Of a stretch of DNA of 64,000 bases, positions 38,368 to 45,813 are shown piece after piece. The notes beneath the pieces are model-generated. The model was not told where the DNA came from. It made no database searches and worked only from the letters and a program-made list of their open reading frames with translations. Numbering within the stretch: the first letter of the stretch is position 1; each line of letters opens with the position of its first letter. Location of the stretch: positions 1 through 64,000 of the forward strand of contig NZ_JAGGNV010000003.1 in NCBI RefSeq assembly GCF_018614955.1, written 5' to 3'. The position numbers and the translations under genes were made by a program. Source of the DNA: Variovorax paradoxus. GTDB taxonomy: Bacteria; Pseudomonadota; Gammaproteobacteria; Burkholderiales; Burkholderiaceae_C.

Positions 38368-39588
38368 TCAGGTCTTGAAGGCGCCGTCGTCGAAGGCTTC
38401 GCTGTAGGCCTTCCAGTCCGCGGCGACGTCTGCGGCGCAGTCCCGCGACGCATCGAGCAGCGGCTGGCGCCACTTGCGGCTGTGGCCATGGGCGACGAGC
38501 TCGTCGGCGATGGCCGAGCCCTGGCGGCCGGCGCTGCGCAGCTGGCCCCACGCGACCATGCAGCCCATGGTGCGCAGCACCTGCGCCAGCGTCTTCAACT
38601 TCTGCGCCGAGCGGTCCAGCGTCACGCGGTCTTCCGAAGGCTGCAGGTGGCGCAGCACGAAGGGCGCACGGCCCATGTGCACCGGCTGCAGCAGGCCGGC
38701 CGACACCGCCTGCACGCGCTGCTGCAGCGCCACCGCGCGCTGGGCTTCGTTCTTCCATGCCGGCTGGGCCGTCCTCAGATGCGGCAACAGCGAAGAGGCG
38801 TTGACTTGCTTCAGGTCGAGCAGGCCGTTGCCGCCGGGCGAGCCCTTGCCGTCGATGAGGATCACATAGCGCTCCACGCCCAGGCTGCCGGTGCCTGCGA
38901 TGCGCCGCGCCACGTCGAGCACCTTGTAGTAGCCCGGGTTCGGCTGCTTCTCGGCGAAGCTGCGGATGGCTTCGGTGACGCGCTCGCGCTGCTCGCGGCT
39001 CGCGGGCAGCGCTTTCTTGCCGTCGGTGCGCAGCTTGCGCCGGAACCGGCTGCGCTTGCCTCCTGTGCGTTTGAGCTTGGTGCGTTCGTCGAGAAAGGGC
39101 ACGCGCTTGCGCTCGCGCAGGCCGCGCAGCAGCGCACCCACCAGCCCGTCGGCCGTGTCCCGCTCGACCCAGCGCACCTCGCCCTGCGCCAGCGTCTCGG
39201 CATAGGCATCGAGGAAAGCGCGGCACAGGCGCTGCGCTTCGGTGCGATCGACCGACATGCTGGCCGCGCCGACGCGCACGCTGGCCAGGAAGCGCACCAG
39301 GTCCCAGGCGGTCGGGGCGAGGGCGGACTCGTCGAAGTCGTTGATGTCGAAATACACCAGGCCGTTGTCGCCCTTGAAGCTGCCGAAGTTCTCGAGGTGC
39401 AGGTCGCCGCAGACCCAGCCCAGCGGCGACGCTGGCAGGGCGCCGGGCGCGAGGCGTTCGTAGAAGCGGTGGCAGCTGCCGCGCAGGAACACGAAGGGGC
39501 TCTTGCGCATGGCCTCGTATTTCATCTGCAGGCGTTCGGGGTCGCGGCCCGCATTGAATGCCCGTACGCTGCGCAAGACGTCGATCAT
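38368..39588 (-). CDS. DUF2252 protein (kinase-like fold)
   Basis: 406 residues. DUF2252 landmarks: KSPFVFLRGSCHRFYE, CGDLHLENFGSFKG and VYFDINDFDES, which resemble the catalytic and metal loops of aminoglycoside-phosphotransferase-like kinases. Activity unknown. A candidate promoter with TTGAAG and TATACC at 18-base spacing lies 44-73 bases upstream. Divergent from gshA. Confidence 0.92.
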   Translation of the reverse strand: MIDVLRSVRAFNAGRDPERLQMKYEAMRKSPFVFLRGSCHRFYERLAPGALPASPLGWVCGDLHLENFGSFKGDNGLVYFDINDFDESALAPTAWDLVRFLASVRVGAASMSVDRTEAQRLCRAFLDAYAETLAQGEVRWVERDTADGLVGALLRGLRERKRVPFLDERTKLKRTGGKRSRFRRKLRTDGKKALPASREQRERVTEAIRSFAEKQPNPGYYKVLDVARRIAGTGSLGVERYVILIDGKGSPGGNGLLDLKQVNASSLLPHLRTAQPAWKNEAQRAVALQQRVQAVSAGLLQPVHMGRAPFVLRHLQPSEDRVTLDRSAQKLKTLAQVLRTMGCMVAWGQLRSAGRQGSAIADELVAHGHSRKWRQPLLDASRDCAADVAADWKAYSEAFDDGAFKT

Positions 39589-39631
39589 GGTTTCCCCTGA
39601 GTCGCCGGAGGGATGGCCGGCACCGTCGCGG

Positions 39632-39661
39632 GGTATAGCAGAAACGGCGTTTTCGCTTCAA
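39632..39661 (-). promoter_or_regulatory. Candidate sigma-70 promoter of the DUF2252 gene
   Basis: Minus strand TTGAAG (39661-39656) and TATACC (39637-39632) with an 18-base spacer; predicted leader about 37 bases. Four of six consensus bases match in each box. Confidence 0.4.
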
Positions 39662-39732
39662 ATACCGAGGCCAGCACGGCGCGCGCGACCGTGCTACCTT
39701 CCGCCCCACAACGATTCACGGGTCATAACGAC

Positions 39733-41313
39733 ATGAGCAAACTGCACGAGCGCCTGGGAGCGCTCACACCCGCGCGACTGAAGGGAGTCCGTAGAGGCAT
39801 CGAGAAGGAGAGCCTGCGCGCCGAGCCCGACGGCACGCTGGCGCTGACGCCGCATCCGGCGGCGCTCGGTTCGGCGCTCACGCACCCGCACATCACCACC
39901 GATTTCAGCGAGTCGCAGCTGGAGCTCATCACCGGCGTGCACACCGACGTGGAGGCCTGCCTGGCCGAGCTCACGCGGGTGCACCAGTTCACCTACCGCG
40001 TGCTTCATGAAGCCGGCGACGAACGGCTGTGGGTTTCGAGCATGCCCTGCGGCCTGCCGGCCGACGAGACCATTCCGATCGGGCGCTACGGCGCCTCCAA
40101 CGTGGGGCGCGCCAAGAGCGTCTACCGCATGGGCCTGAGCCACCGCTACGGCCGGCGCATGCAGACCATCTCGGGCATCCACTACAACTGGTCGCTGCCC
40201 GAGGTGTCGAGCGAGCAGTACTTCGCGCTGATCCGCAACTTCCGCCGCCACGCCTTTCTGCTGCTCTACCTGTTCGGCGCTTCGCCGGCGCTGTGCTCGA
40301 GCTTCGTGGCCGGCCGGCCGCACGAGCTGCAGCCGCTGGGCGAAGGCAGCATGCACATGCCGCACGGCACCTCGCTGCGCATGGGGCGGCTGGGCTACCA
40401 GAGCGAGGCACAGGCTTCGCTGGCGGTGAGCTACAACAGCCTCGACGGCTACGGCGCCTCGCTGCAGGATGCGCTCACGCGGCCCTGGCCGGCCTACGAG
40501 GCCATCGGCATCCGCAATCCCGGCGGCGACTACAACCAGCTCGCCACCAGCCTGCTGCAGATCGAGAACGAGTTCTACGGCACCATCCGTCCCAAGCGCG
40601 TGATCTACCCCGGCGAGCGGCCGCTGCATGCGCTGCGCGAGCGCGGCGTCGAATACGTGGAGGTCCGGCTGATGGACCTCGACCCCTTCGAGCCGATCGG
40701 CATCGCCGCGCCGACCATGCGCTTTCTCGACGTCTTCCTGCTGCACTGTCTGCTGGCCGACAGCCCGCCCGACACGCGCGAGGAGATCGCCGAGCTGGCC
40801 CACAACCAGCACCTCACGGCGGCGCGCGGCCGCGAGCCCGGCCTCGCGCTGCAACGCGGCGGGCGCGACGTGCCGCTCACCGAATGGGGTGCCGAGCTGC
40901 TGGAGCAGTTCGGCCCGATCGCTGCCGCGCTCGACGCCGCGCACGGCGGCACCCGGCATGCCGAAGCGGTGCGCGCTGCAGAGAAAGCCCTGGCCGACCC
41001 GGCCATCCTGCCTTCCGCGCGCGCGCTCGAGGCGATGGCGCGCGCGCACGACAACTCCTTCATCAGCTTCGTGCGGGCGCAGTCCGAACGCACCCGCACC
41101 GAGCTGCTGGCCTTGCCCTTTTCCGCCGAAGAGCGCGCGAACTTCGAGCGCATGACGCAGAGTTCGATCGATGCCCAGAAGGAGATCGAGGCCAACGACA
41201 GCATGCCCTTCGAGATCTACCGCGAGCAGTACGTCTCGCCCTTGCGCCTGGGCTTCAAGAATCACTGGGCGGAGATGCCGTCGCTCGCTATGACCCAGCC
41301 TGCGGCCTGGTGA
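39733..41313 (+). CDS. gshA: Glutamate--cysteine ligase GshA
   Basis: 526-residue ATP-dependent ligase making gamma-glutamylcysteine, first step of glutathione synthesis. E. coli-type GshA landmarks: RGIEKESLRAEPDG, TTDFSESQLELIT, GRYGASNVGRAKSVYRMGL, ISGIHYNWSLP and YVEVRLMDLDPFEP. ATG 39733 (MSKLHERLGAL) is the family start. Overlaps the convergent ornithine cyclodeaminase gene by 26 bases. Its product is also a possible thiol donor for EgtB, encoded 17 kb away. Confidence 0.96.
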   Translation: MSKLHERLGALTPARLKGVRRGIEKESLRAEPDGTLALTPHPAALGSALTHPHITTDFSESQLELITGVHTDVEACLAELTRVHQFTYRVLHEAGDERLWVSSMPCGLPADETIPIGRYGASNVGRAKSVYRMGLSHRYGRRMQTISGIHYNWSLPEVSSEQYFALIRNFRRHAFLLLYLFGASPALCSSFVAGRPHELQPLGEGSMHMPHGTSLRMGRLGYQSEAQASLAVSYNSLDGYGASLQDALTRPWPAYEAIGIRNPGGDYNQLATSLLQIENEFYGTIRPKRVIYPGERPLHALRERGVEYVEVRLMDLDPFEPIGIAAPTMRFLDVFLLHCLLADSPPDTREEIAELAHNQHLTAARGREPGLALQRGGRDVPLTEWGAELLEQFGPIAAALDAAHGGTRHAEAVRAAEKALADPAILPSARALEAMARAHDNSFISFVRAQSERTRTELLALPFSAEERANFERMTQSSIDAQKEIEANDSMPFEIYREQYVSPLRLGFKNHWAEMPSLAMTQPAAW

Positions 41314-42322
41314 AGCGGAACAGGTCCTTGGGGTCGCCCGCGGACGGCACGAGCTCGATGTCCCGGCCCGCGCCATGCTGCAGCGCGAGCGCGTGGATCA
41401 GGCGCAGCGCGGAATAGTCCTCCAGCGCGAAACCCACCGAGTCGAACACCGTCACCTGGTCCTCGCTCTGCCGGCCGGCCTCGGCGCCGGCGAGCACGCG
41501 CCACAGCTCGACCACCGGGAAGCCGGCCGCCATCTGCTGGATCTCACCCTCGATCCGCGTCTGCGGCTCGTACTCGACGAATACGCGTGCGGCGCGCAGC
41601 ACGTCCGCATGCAGCTCGGTCTTGCCCGGGCAGTCGCCGCCGACCGCGTTGATGTGCATGCCGGGTTCCAGCATCTCGGGCGTGACGATGGTGGCGCGCG
41701 CCTTGCGCGCCGTCAGCGTACTGACGATGTCGGCGCCGCGCACCGCTTCGGCGATGCTCGCGGCACGCTGCACCCGCAGGGCCGGAAAGGCCGCCAGGTT
41801 GCGCTCCAGCTTGTCCATCGCCTGGGCATCGATGTCGTGGATCCGCAGTTCGTCGATCCCCAGCAGCGCGTGGAAGGCCAGGGCCTGGAACTCGCTCTGG
41901 GCGCCGTTGCCGATCAGCGCCATGCGGCGCGATCCCGGCCGCGCCACGGCCTGCGCGGCCAGGGCCGACATGGCGGCGGTGCGCAGCGCGGTGGTCAGCG
42001 TGAGCTCCGACAGCAACACCGGCTGGCCGGTTTCTACCTCGGCCAGCACGCCGAAGGCCATCACGGTCGGCAGGCCATGGGCCGTGTTGCCGGGGTGGCC
42101 GTTGACGTACTTGAAGGCGTAGCGCTGTCCGTTCGACACCGGCATCAGCTCGATCACGCCAAGCGCCGAATGGCTGGCCAGCCGGGCCGATTTGTCGAAC
42201 TCGGGCCAGCGTAGGAAATCTTCCAGGATGGTGTCGGCCAACGCCTCCAGGAAGCGGGATGTTCCGAGGGCCTGAACCAGGCCGGAAAGCGCCTGGACAT
42301 CTACGAAACGTGTTGTTGCCAT
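41288..42322 (-). CDS. Ornithine cyclodeaminase family protein
   Basis: 344-residue NAD-dependent enzyme of the OCD/mu-crystallin family, converting ornithine to proline plus ammonia or a related amino acid/imine reaction. Substrate segments RTAAMSALAAQAVARPGSRR and the Rossmann motif MALIGNGAQSEFQALAF are visible; INAVGGDCPGKTEL is the family C-terminal landmark with the catalytic Asp. Divergent from a response regulator across a 9-bp perfect palindrome. Confidence 0.93.
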   Translation of the reverse strand: MATTRFVDVQALSGLVQALGTSRFLEALADTILEDFLRWPEFDKSARLASHSALGVIELMPVSNGQRYAFKYVNGHPGNTAHGLPTVMAFGVLAEVETGQPVLLSELTLTTALRTAAMSALAAQAVARPGSRRMALIGNGAQSEFQALAFHALLGIDELRIHDIDAQAMDKLERNLAAFPALRVQRAASIAEAVRGADIVSTLTARKARATIVTPEMLEPGMHINAVGGDCPGKTELHADVLRAARVFVEYEPQTRIEGEIQQMAAGFPVVELWRVLAGAEAGRQSEDQVTVFDSVGFALEDYSALRLIHALALQHGAGRDIELVPSAGDPKDLFRFTRPQAGS

Positions 42323-42353
42323 GTCTTGTTGATTGAGGAACTTCCGTGCTAAT

Positions 42354-42375
42354 CGGGTAGGCCTGCGCCTACCCG
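42354..42375. promoter_or_regulatory. Perfect 9-bp palindrome between divergent genes
   Basis: CGGGTAGGC (42354-42362) and GCCTACCCG (42367-42375) are exact reverse complements around CTGC. It lies 32 bases from the ornithine cyclodeaminase start and 90 from the response regulator start. No T-tract on either strand. Best read as an operator for one or both genes. Confidence 0.55.
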
Positions 42376-42464
42376 CATTGGCCGAGATGACTCACCGCGG
42401 CGCCGAAATCGCAGCTCATCATGACATCAAGCTTTCCATATTCATCCGCATCCATGCGCCCTCC

Positions 42465-42845
42465 ATGACAACGAAGACCTATCTGGTCGAAGACAACGCC
42501 GTGATTCGCGAGAACCTCGTTGGATTCCTCGAAGACATTGCCGATGCCACCGTCGTCGCCCATGCGAGCGGGGAGGCAGAGGCGGTGAACTGGCTGCGCA
42601 ATCATCGCGACAGCTGGGACGTGGCCATCGTCGACCTGTTCCTGAACCAGGGCAACGGCCTTGGCGTCCTCACTGCCTGCCGCGAGAGGTCAAGGCATCA
42701 GAAGGTGGTGGTCCTGAGCAACTACGCGACGCCCGACATGCGGGCGCGCACCAAGGCGCTCGGTGCCGACGCCTTCTTCGACAAGTCGGCAGAGATCGAA
42801 TTGCTGCTCGACTACTGCGAGAAGCTGAGTCGCTGCAACGACTGA
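42465..42845 (+). CDS. Single-domain response regulator (receiver only)
   Basis: 126 residues, CheY-like. Phosphoacceptor Asp57 in WDVAIVDLFL, acidic pair in YLVEDNAVI, switch Ser in VVVLSNYATPD and Lys in AFFDKSAEI. No output domain, so it works by protein contact or as part of a phosphorelay; no histidine kinase is adjacent. ATG 42465 gives MTTKTYLVEDN; the frame is open to 42333. Confidence 0.9.
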   Translation: MTTKTYLVEDNAVIRENLVGFLEDIADATVVAHASGEAEAVNWLRNHRDSWDVAIVDLFLNQGNGLGVLTACRERSRHQKVVVLSNYATPDMRARTKALGADAFFDKSAEIELLLDYCEKLSRCND

Positions 42846-42877
42846 GGCGCGCTTCCGCCCTGGCGGAAAGATCGCTC

Positions 42878-42932
42878 TTGACCTAGAGTGCGCTGGAGCA
42901 TTTCCAATGGTTTCACCGGGTCGTCCGGTGAA
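42878..42932 (+). promoter_or_regulatory. MerR-type promoter with 19-bp spacer and leader hairpin
   Basis: TTGACC (42878-42883) and TCCAAT (42903-42908) are exactly 19 bases apart, with an imperfect dyad (CTAGAG/CTGGAG) in the spacer. At the predicted transcript 5' end TTCACCGG (42912-42919) pairs perfectly with CCGGTGAA (42925-42932) around GTCGT. Another 7-bp palindrome, TTCCGCC-CT-GGCGGAA (42853-42868), lies just upstream. The promoter drives the NTF2-like/MerR pair, suggesting autoregulation. Confidence 0.65.
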
Positions 42933-42947
42933 CACGGGAAATACGCC

Positions 42948-43361
42948 ATGAACGCCATCGAGAACAAGAGATTCATCCAGGGCATCCATGCCGAGCTCGC
43001 CAAGGGCAACGGCAAGCCTTTCGTCGACAGCCTCGCCGAGGACTTCAGCTGGATCATGAAGGGACGCACGTCCTGGTCGCGCACCTACAAGGGCAAGCAG
43101 GCCGTGCAGAACGAACTGCTCAAGCCCCTGTACGCGCAATTCGAAGGCCGTTACCTCAACACGGCCGAGCGCTTCATCGCCGAAGACGACTTCGTCGTCG
43201 TGCAGTGCAACGGCGACGTCGTCACCAAGCGCGGCAAGCGCTACGACAACCAGTACTGCTTCATCTACCGCCTGGAAGGTGGCAAGGTGGTCGAACTCAC
43301 GGAGTATCTCGATACCGCGCTCGTCGACCAGGCGCTGGAGGCGCCGGCGCGTGCCGGTTAG
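42948..43361 (+). CDS. Nuclear transport factor 2-like (SnoaL fold) protein
   Basis: 137 residues of the NTF2-like cone fold: FIQGIHAELAKGNGKPFVDSL, DFSWIMKGRTSWSRTYKGKQ, FVVVQCNGDVVTKRGKRYDN and YCFIYRLEGGKVVELTEYLDT. Such proteins are small-molecule enzymes or binders; substrate unknown. ATG 42948 follows a promoter of MerR type. Its last codons overlap the GTG start of the MerR gene, so both are co-translated. Confidence 0.9.
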   Translation: MNAIENKRFIQGIHAELAKGNGKPFVDSLAEDFSWIMKGRTSWSRTYKGKQAVQNELLKPLYAQFEGRYLNTAERFIAEDDFVVVQCNGDVVTKRGKRYDNQYCFIYRLEGGKVVELTEYLDTALVDQALEAPARAG

Positions 43362-43806
43362 CGCCTTCCGCATCGGCGAACTGGCCGCGCGCACCGGCCG
43401 CAGCGTGCACGCCATCCGCTGGTACGAGGCCCAGGGCCTGGTGCCCGGCGTGGCGCGCGACGAAGGCGGGCGGCGCGTCTACGGCGAGCTGCACGTGAGC
43501 TGGCTCGACCTGATGGAGCGATTGCGCGCGACCGGCATGTCGATCGCCGAGATGCGCGAATACACCGCGCTGGTGATGCAGGGCAGCCGCACGCTGCGCC
43601 AGCGCCGCGACATGCTGGCCGGCCATCGCGAGCGCGTGAACGCCACCATCGCCGGATGGCGGCGTGCGCTGACGCTGGTCGACAAGAAGATCGATTTCTA
43701 CGACGCCTGGATGCAAACCGGCCAGCGCCCGCCGCTGATCCCGGCGGACACGCCGCGCGCCGTGCGCAAGAAGGCGCTGCCCGCGCCCGCGATCAGGAAG
43801 CGATGA
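43351..43806 (+). CDS. MerR-family transcriptional regulator
   Basis: 151 residues. Helix-turn-helix FRIGELAARTGRSVHAIRWYEAQGLVP with wing GGRRVYGELHVSWLD, then a long coiled-coil dimerisation helix (RDMLAGHRERVNATIAGWRR) and a basic tail. It has no cysteines in the effector region, so it is not metal-thiol type; an organic ligand or partner is more likely. GTG 43351 is chosen for the GGAGG 9 bases upstream. Predicted to act on the 19-bp-spaced promoter in front of its own operon. Confidence 0.9.
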   Translation: MPVSAFRIGELAARTGRSVHAIRWYEAQGLVPGVARDEGGRRVYGELHVSWLDLMERLRATGMSIAEMREYTALVMQGSRTLRQRRDMLAGHRERVNATIAGWRRALTLVDKKIDFYDAWMQTGQRPPLIPADTPRAVRKKALPAPAIRKR

Positions 43807-43815
43807 AGTCGGCGC

Positions 43816-44172
43816 TCATTCGACGACCGTGCCGCCGTCCTTGCGGATCGATTCGCGCCCGTGCTTGCTGAGGCGACCCAGCGCGTTGTCGAGTGCGCGC
43901 TTGAGCTTGTCGGCGGCACCGCGGAAGGCCTCGTCGAGATTCGGTGCGTGTTGCGTCACGGTCACCGGCTGATGGCGCGCGAGGCGCGCCTCCATCGCGC
44001 AGCGCTTGTCGCCGCCGCCGCTCTGGTCATGGTTCTCGTCGCTCAGGTGCACTTCGACCCGCGTCACGTCGGCCGCGAAACGGCTCAATGCCTGCCTGAT
44101 CTCCTCATTGGCCCAGCGTTCCAGGGCATCCTTGTTCTCGACGCCGTTGCTGGTGTTCACTTGTATCTGCAT
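43816..44172 (-). CDS. HPF/RaiA-family ribosome-associated protein
   Basis: 118 residues of the ribosome hibernation factor fold (sigma-54 modulation/S30EA): MQIQVNTSNGVENKDALERW, RVEVHLSDENHD and RLARHQPVTVTQHAPNLDEAFRGAADKLKRAL. Longer than RaiA by a basic C-terminal extension. Expected to bind the 30S decoding site in stationary phase and block translation. Divergent from the transaminase gene across interlocking palindromes. Confidence 0.88.
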   Translation of the reverse strand: MQIQVNTSNGVENKDALERWANEEIRQALSRFAADVTRVEVHLSDENHDQSGGGDKRCAMEARLARHQPVTVTQHAPNLDEAFRGAADKLKRALDNALGRLSKHGRESIRKDGGTVVE

Positions 44173-44188
44173 GTCAGGTACCTTTCGC

Positions 44189-44210
44189 GCTCATCTGCCG
44201 ATGAGCAGAT
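44189..44210. promoter_or_regulatory. Interlocking palindromes between hibernation factor and transaminase genes
   Basis: GCTCATC (44189-44195) pairs with GATGAGC (44200-44206) around TGCC, while ATCTGC (44193-44198) pairs with GCAGAT (44205-44210) around CGATGA. The stems overlap, so they cannot form together. Position 17 bases from the HPF-like start. Confidence 0.4.
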
Positions 44211-44279
44211 CGACTTTGCGCCCAACTCAGGCTCCCTGCGTAAGCATTTGGAGCATGCAGCCGAAGGAGTTTCCAAACC

Positions 44280-45188
44280 ATGCCCTCCGTGTCCGACCTT
44301 TCCGCCGGTGTTGCCTTCGTCGGCGGCAGCTACGTGCCCATCGCCGAGGCCGCCATCCCCATCACCGACTGGGGCTTTCTGCGCTCCGACGCCACCTACG
44401 ACGTGGTCACCGTGTGGGAGGGCGCCTTCTTCCGGCTCGATGCGCATCTGGAGCGCTTCATGCGCAGCTGCGAGCGCTTCCGGCTCGACCCCGGCCTCAC
44501 GATCGCGCAGATCACCGAGGTGCTGACCGAATGCGTGCGCAAGAGCGGCCTGCGGAATTCCTATGTCGAGATGATCGTCACGCGCGGCCAGCCGCCCTGG
44601 GGCTCGCGCGATCCGCGCCAGGCGGTCAATCGCTTCTATGCCTTCGCCGTGCCCTTCGTGTGGATCGCCAACGAAGCGCAGCGCGAGCGCGGCCTGCACC
44701 TGAAGGTGAGCGAGGTGCAGCGCATCCCGGCGAGCTCGGTCGATCCGAAGGCCAAGAACTACCACTGGAACGACCTCACCATGGGCCTGCTGGGCGCGCT
44801 CGATGCGGGCGCCGACACCGTGGTGCTCGGCGACGCGGCCGGCAACGTGGTCGAAGGCCCGGGCTTCAACGTCTTCTGCGTGCAGGGCGGCACGATCGTG
44901 ACGCCGAAGGACGGCGTGCTCGAAGGCATCTCGCGCCGCACGGTGATCGAGATCGCAGAGACGCTCGGCATGCCGGTCGAGCTGCGCGCGCTGCCGGCCG
45001 AGGAACTGCGCCGCGCCGACGAGGCTTTTCTGAGTACCTCCGGCGGCGGTGTGCTGCCGGTGACGCGGGTGGACGGCCGGGTGCTGGGCGGCGGCGTGCC
45101 CGGCGCCGTCACGCAGCGCCTGCTCCAGACCTACTGGGACTGGCATCGCGACCCGGCCTACAGCAGGCCCATCGACTACGGCCGGTGA
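44280..45188 (+). CDS. PLP-dependent class IV aminotransferase
   Basis: 302-residue fold-type IV transaminase (branched-chain, D-amino acid or (R)-amine group). The PLP Lys is most likely Lys159 in SVDPKAKNYHWNDL; cofactor phosphate loops are GNVVEGPGFNVF and EGISRRTVIEIAE. The DP-x-x-KN-x-x-W-x-DL arrangement resembles (R)-selective amine transaminases more than classical IlvE (inference from memory of those sequences). GGAG precedes ATG 44280. Cytoplasmic. Convergent with the next gene with no gap for a terminator. Confidence 0.9.
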   Translation: MPSVSDLSAGVAFVGGSYVPIAEAAIPITDWGFLRSDATYDVVTVWEGAFFRLDAHLERFMRSCERFRLDPGLTIAQITEVLTECVRKSGLRNSYVEMIVTRGQPPWGSRDPRQAVNRFYAFAVPFVWIANEAQRERGLHLKVSEVQRIPASSVDPKAKNYHWNDLTMGLLGALDAGADTVVLGDAAGNVVEGPGFNVFCVQGGTIVTPKDGVLEGISRRTVIEIAETLGMPVELRALPAEELRRADEAFLSTSGGGVLPVTRVDGRVLGGGVPGAVTQRLLQTYWDWHRDPAYSRPIDYGR

Positions 45189-45189
45189 A

Positions 45190-45780
45190 TCAGGGCAGCG
45201 AGACGCGGTTCAGCGTCGCCGGATCGGCCACGATGTTCTTGACCGTGCCGCCCGGCTCGAACACCACCTGGTACTCGGCCCATGTGTCGAGCCAGTAGCG
45301 CCACACGGGCGCGTCGAGCTTCGGCGTTTCGCTGCTGACGGGGTAGCCCAGCGCCATCAGCACCTGCTCGCGCGTCATGCCTGGCGTCACCTTCATGGCG
45401 GCGATGGCTGCGCGCGTCTTCTCCGGGTAGCCGGCCAGCTTGATCTTCGGGTCCTCGGTCACGACATAACGCGGCCCGAACGCGGTGGTCGGGATGTCGC
45501 GGCTGTAGTCGTTCTTGAGCCGTTGCGGGCGGCCGCTGATGTCCATGTCGACCCAGCGGAAGTCGTAGCCGGTGATGCGCGCGGGCGTGCCCGCGGCCAC
45601 GATGCTCATGCCCTGCTCGTCGTAGTTGATGTCGCTGATCTGCTTGCCGTAGCTGCGCATGTTGCAGCACAGGTAGCCGCTGGTCATCGGCCCCTGCGGC
45701 GGCGCTGGGCGCTGGGCATGGGCGGCGGACATGGGAAGCGTGGCCGCCAGGACGGCGGCCAGGGCGAAGCGCTGGAACAT
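45190..45780 (-). CDS. Exported protein with BamE/SmpA-like C-terminal domain
   Basis: 196 residues. Signal peptide ends near residue 22 (AAHAQ). A CysCys pair (GYLCCNMRSYG) begins the mature part. Residues 130-190 (VTPGMTREQVLMALGYPVSS, WAEYQVVFEPGGTVKNIVAD) match the SmpA/OmlA-like fold, which in BamE has the same G-M-T-x-x-Q-V pattern. No lipobox. Periplasmic, function unknown. Confidence 0.8.
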   Translation of the reverse strand: MFQRFALAAVLAATLPMSAAHAQRPAPPQGPMTSGYLCCNMRSYGKQISDINYDEQGMSIVAAGTPARITGYDFRWVDMDISGRPQRLKNDYSRDIPTTAFGPRYVVTEDPKIKLAGYPEKTRAAIAAMKVTPGMTREQVLMALGYPVSSETPKLDAPVWRYWLDTWAEYQVVFEPGGTVKNIVADPATLNRVSLP

Positions 45781-45813
45781 GGGAATCCTCTTGTTTTTGA
45801 GTTGATGTGTTCG

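Noticed and set aside
42853..42868. TTCCGCC/GGCGGAA palindrome as terminator of the response regulator
   Set aside because: A two-base loop is too tight for a stable RNA hairpin as drawn and no U-run follows; kept only as a possible site.
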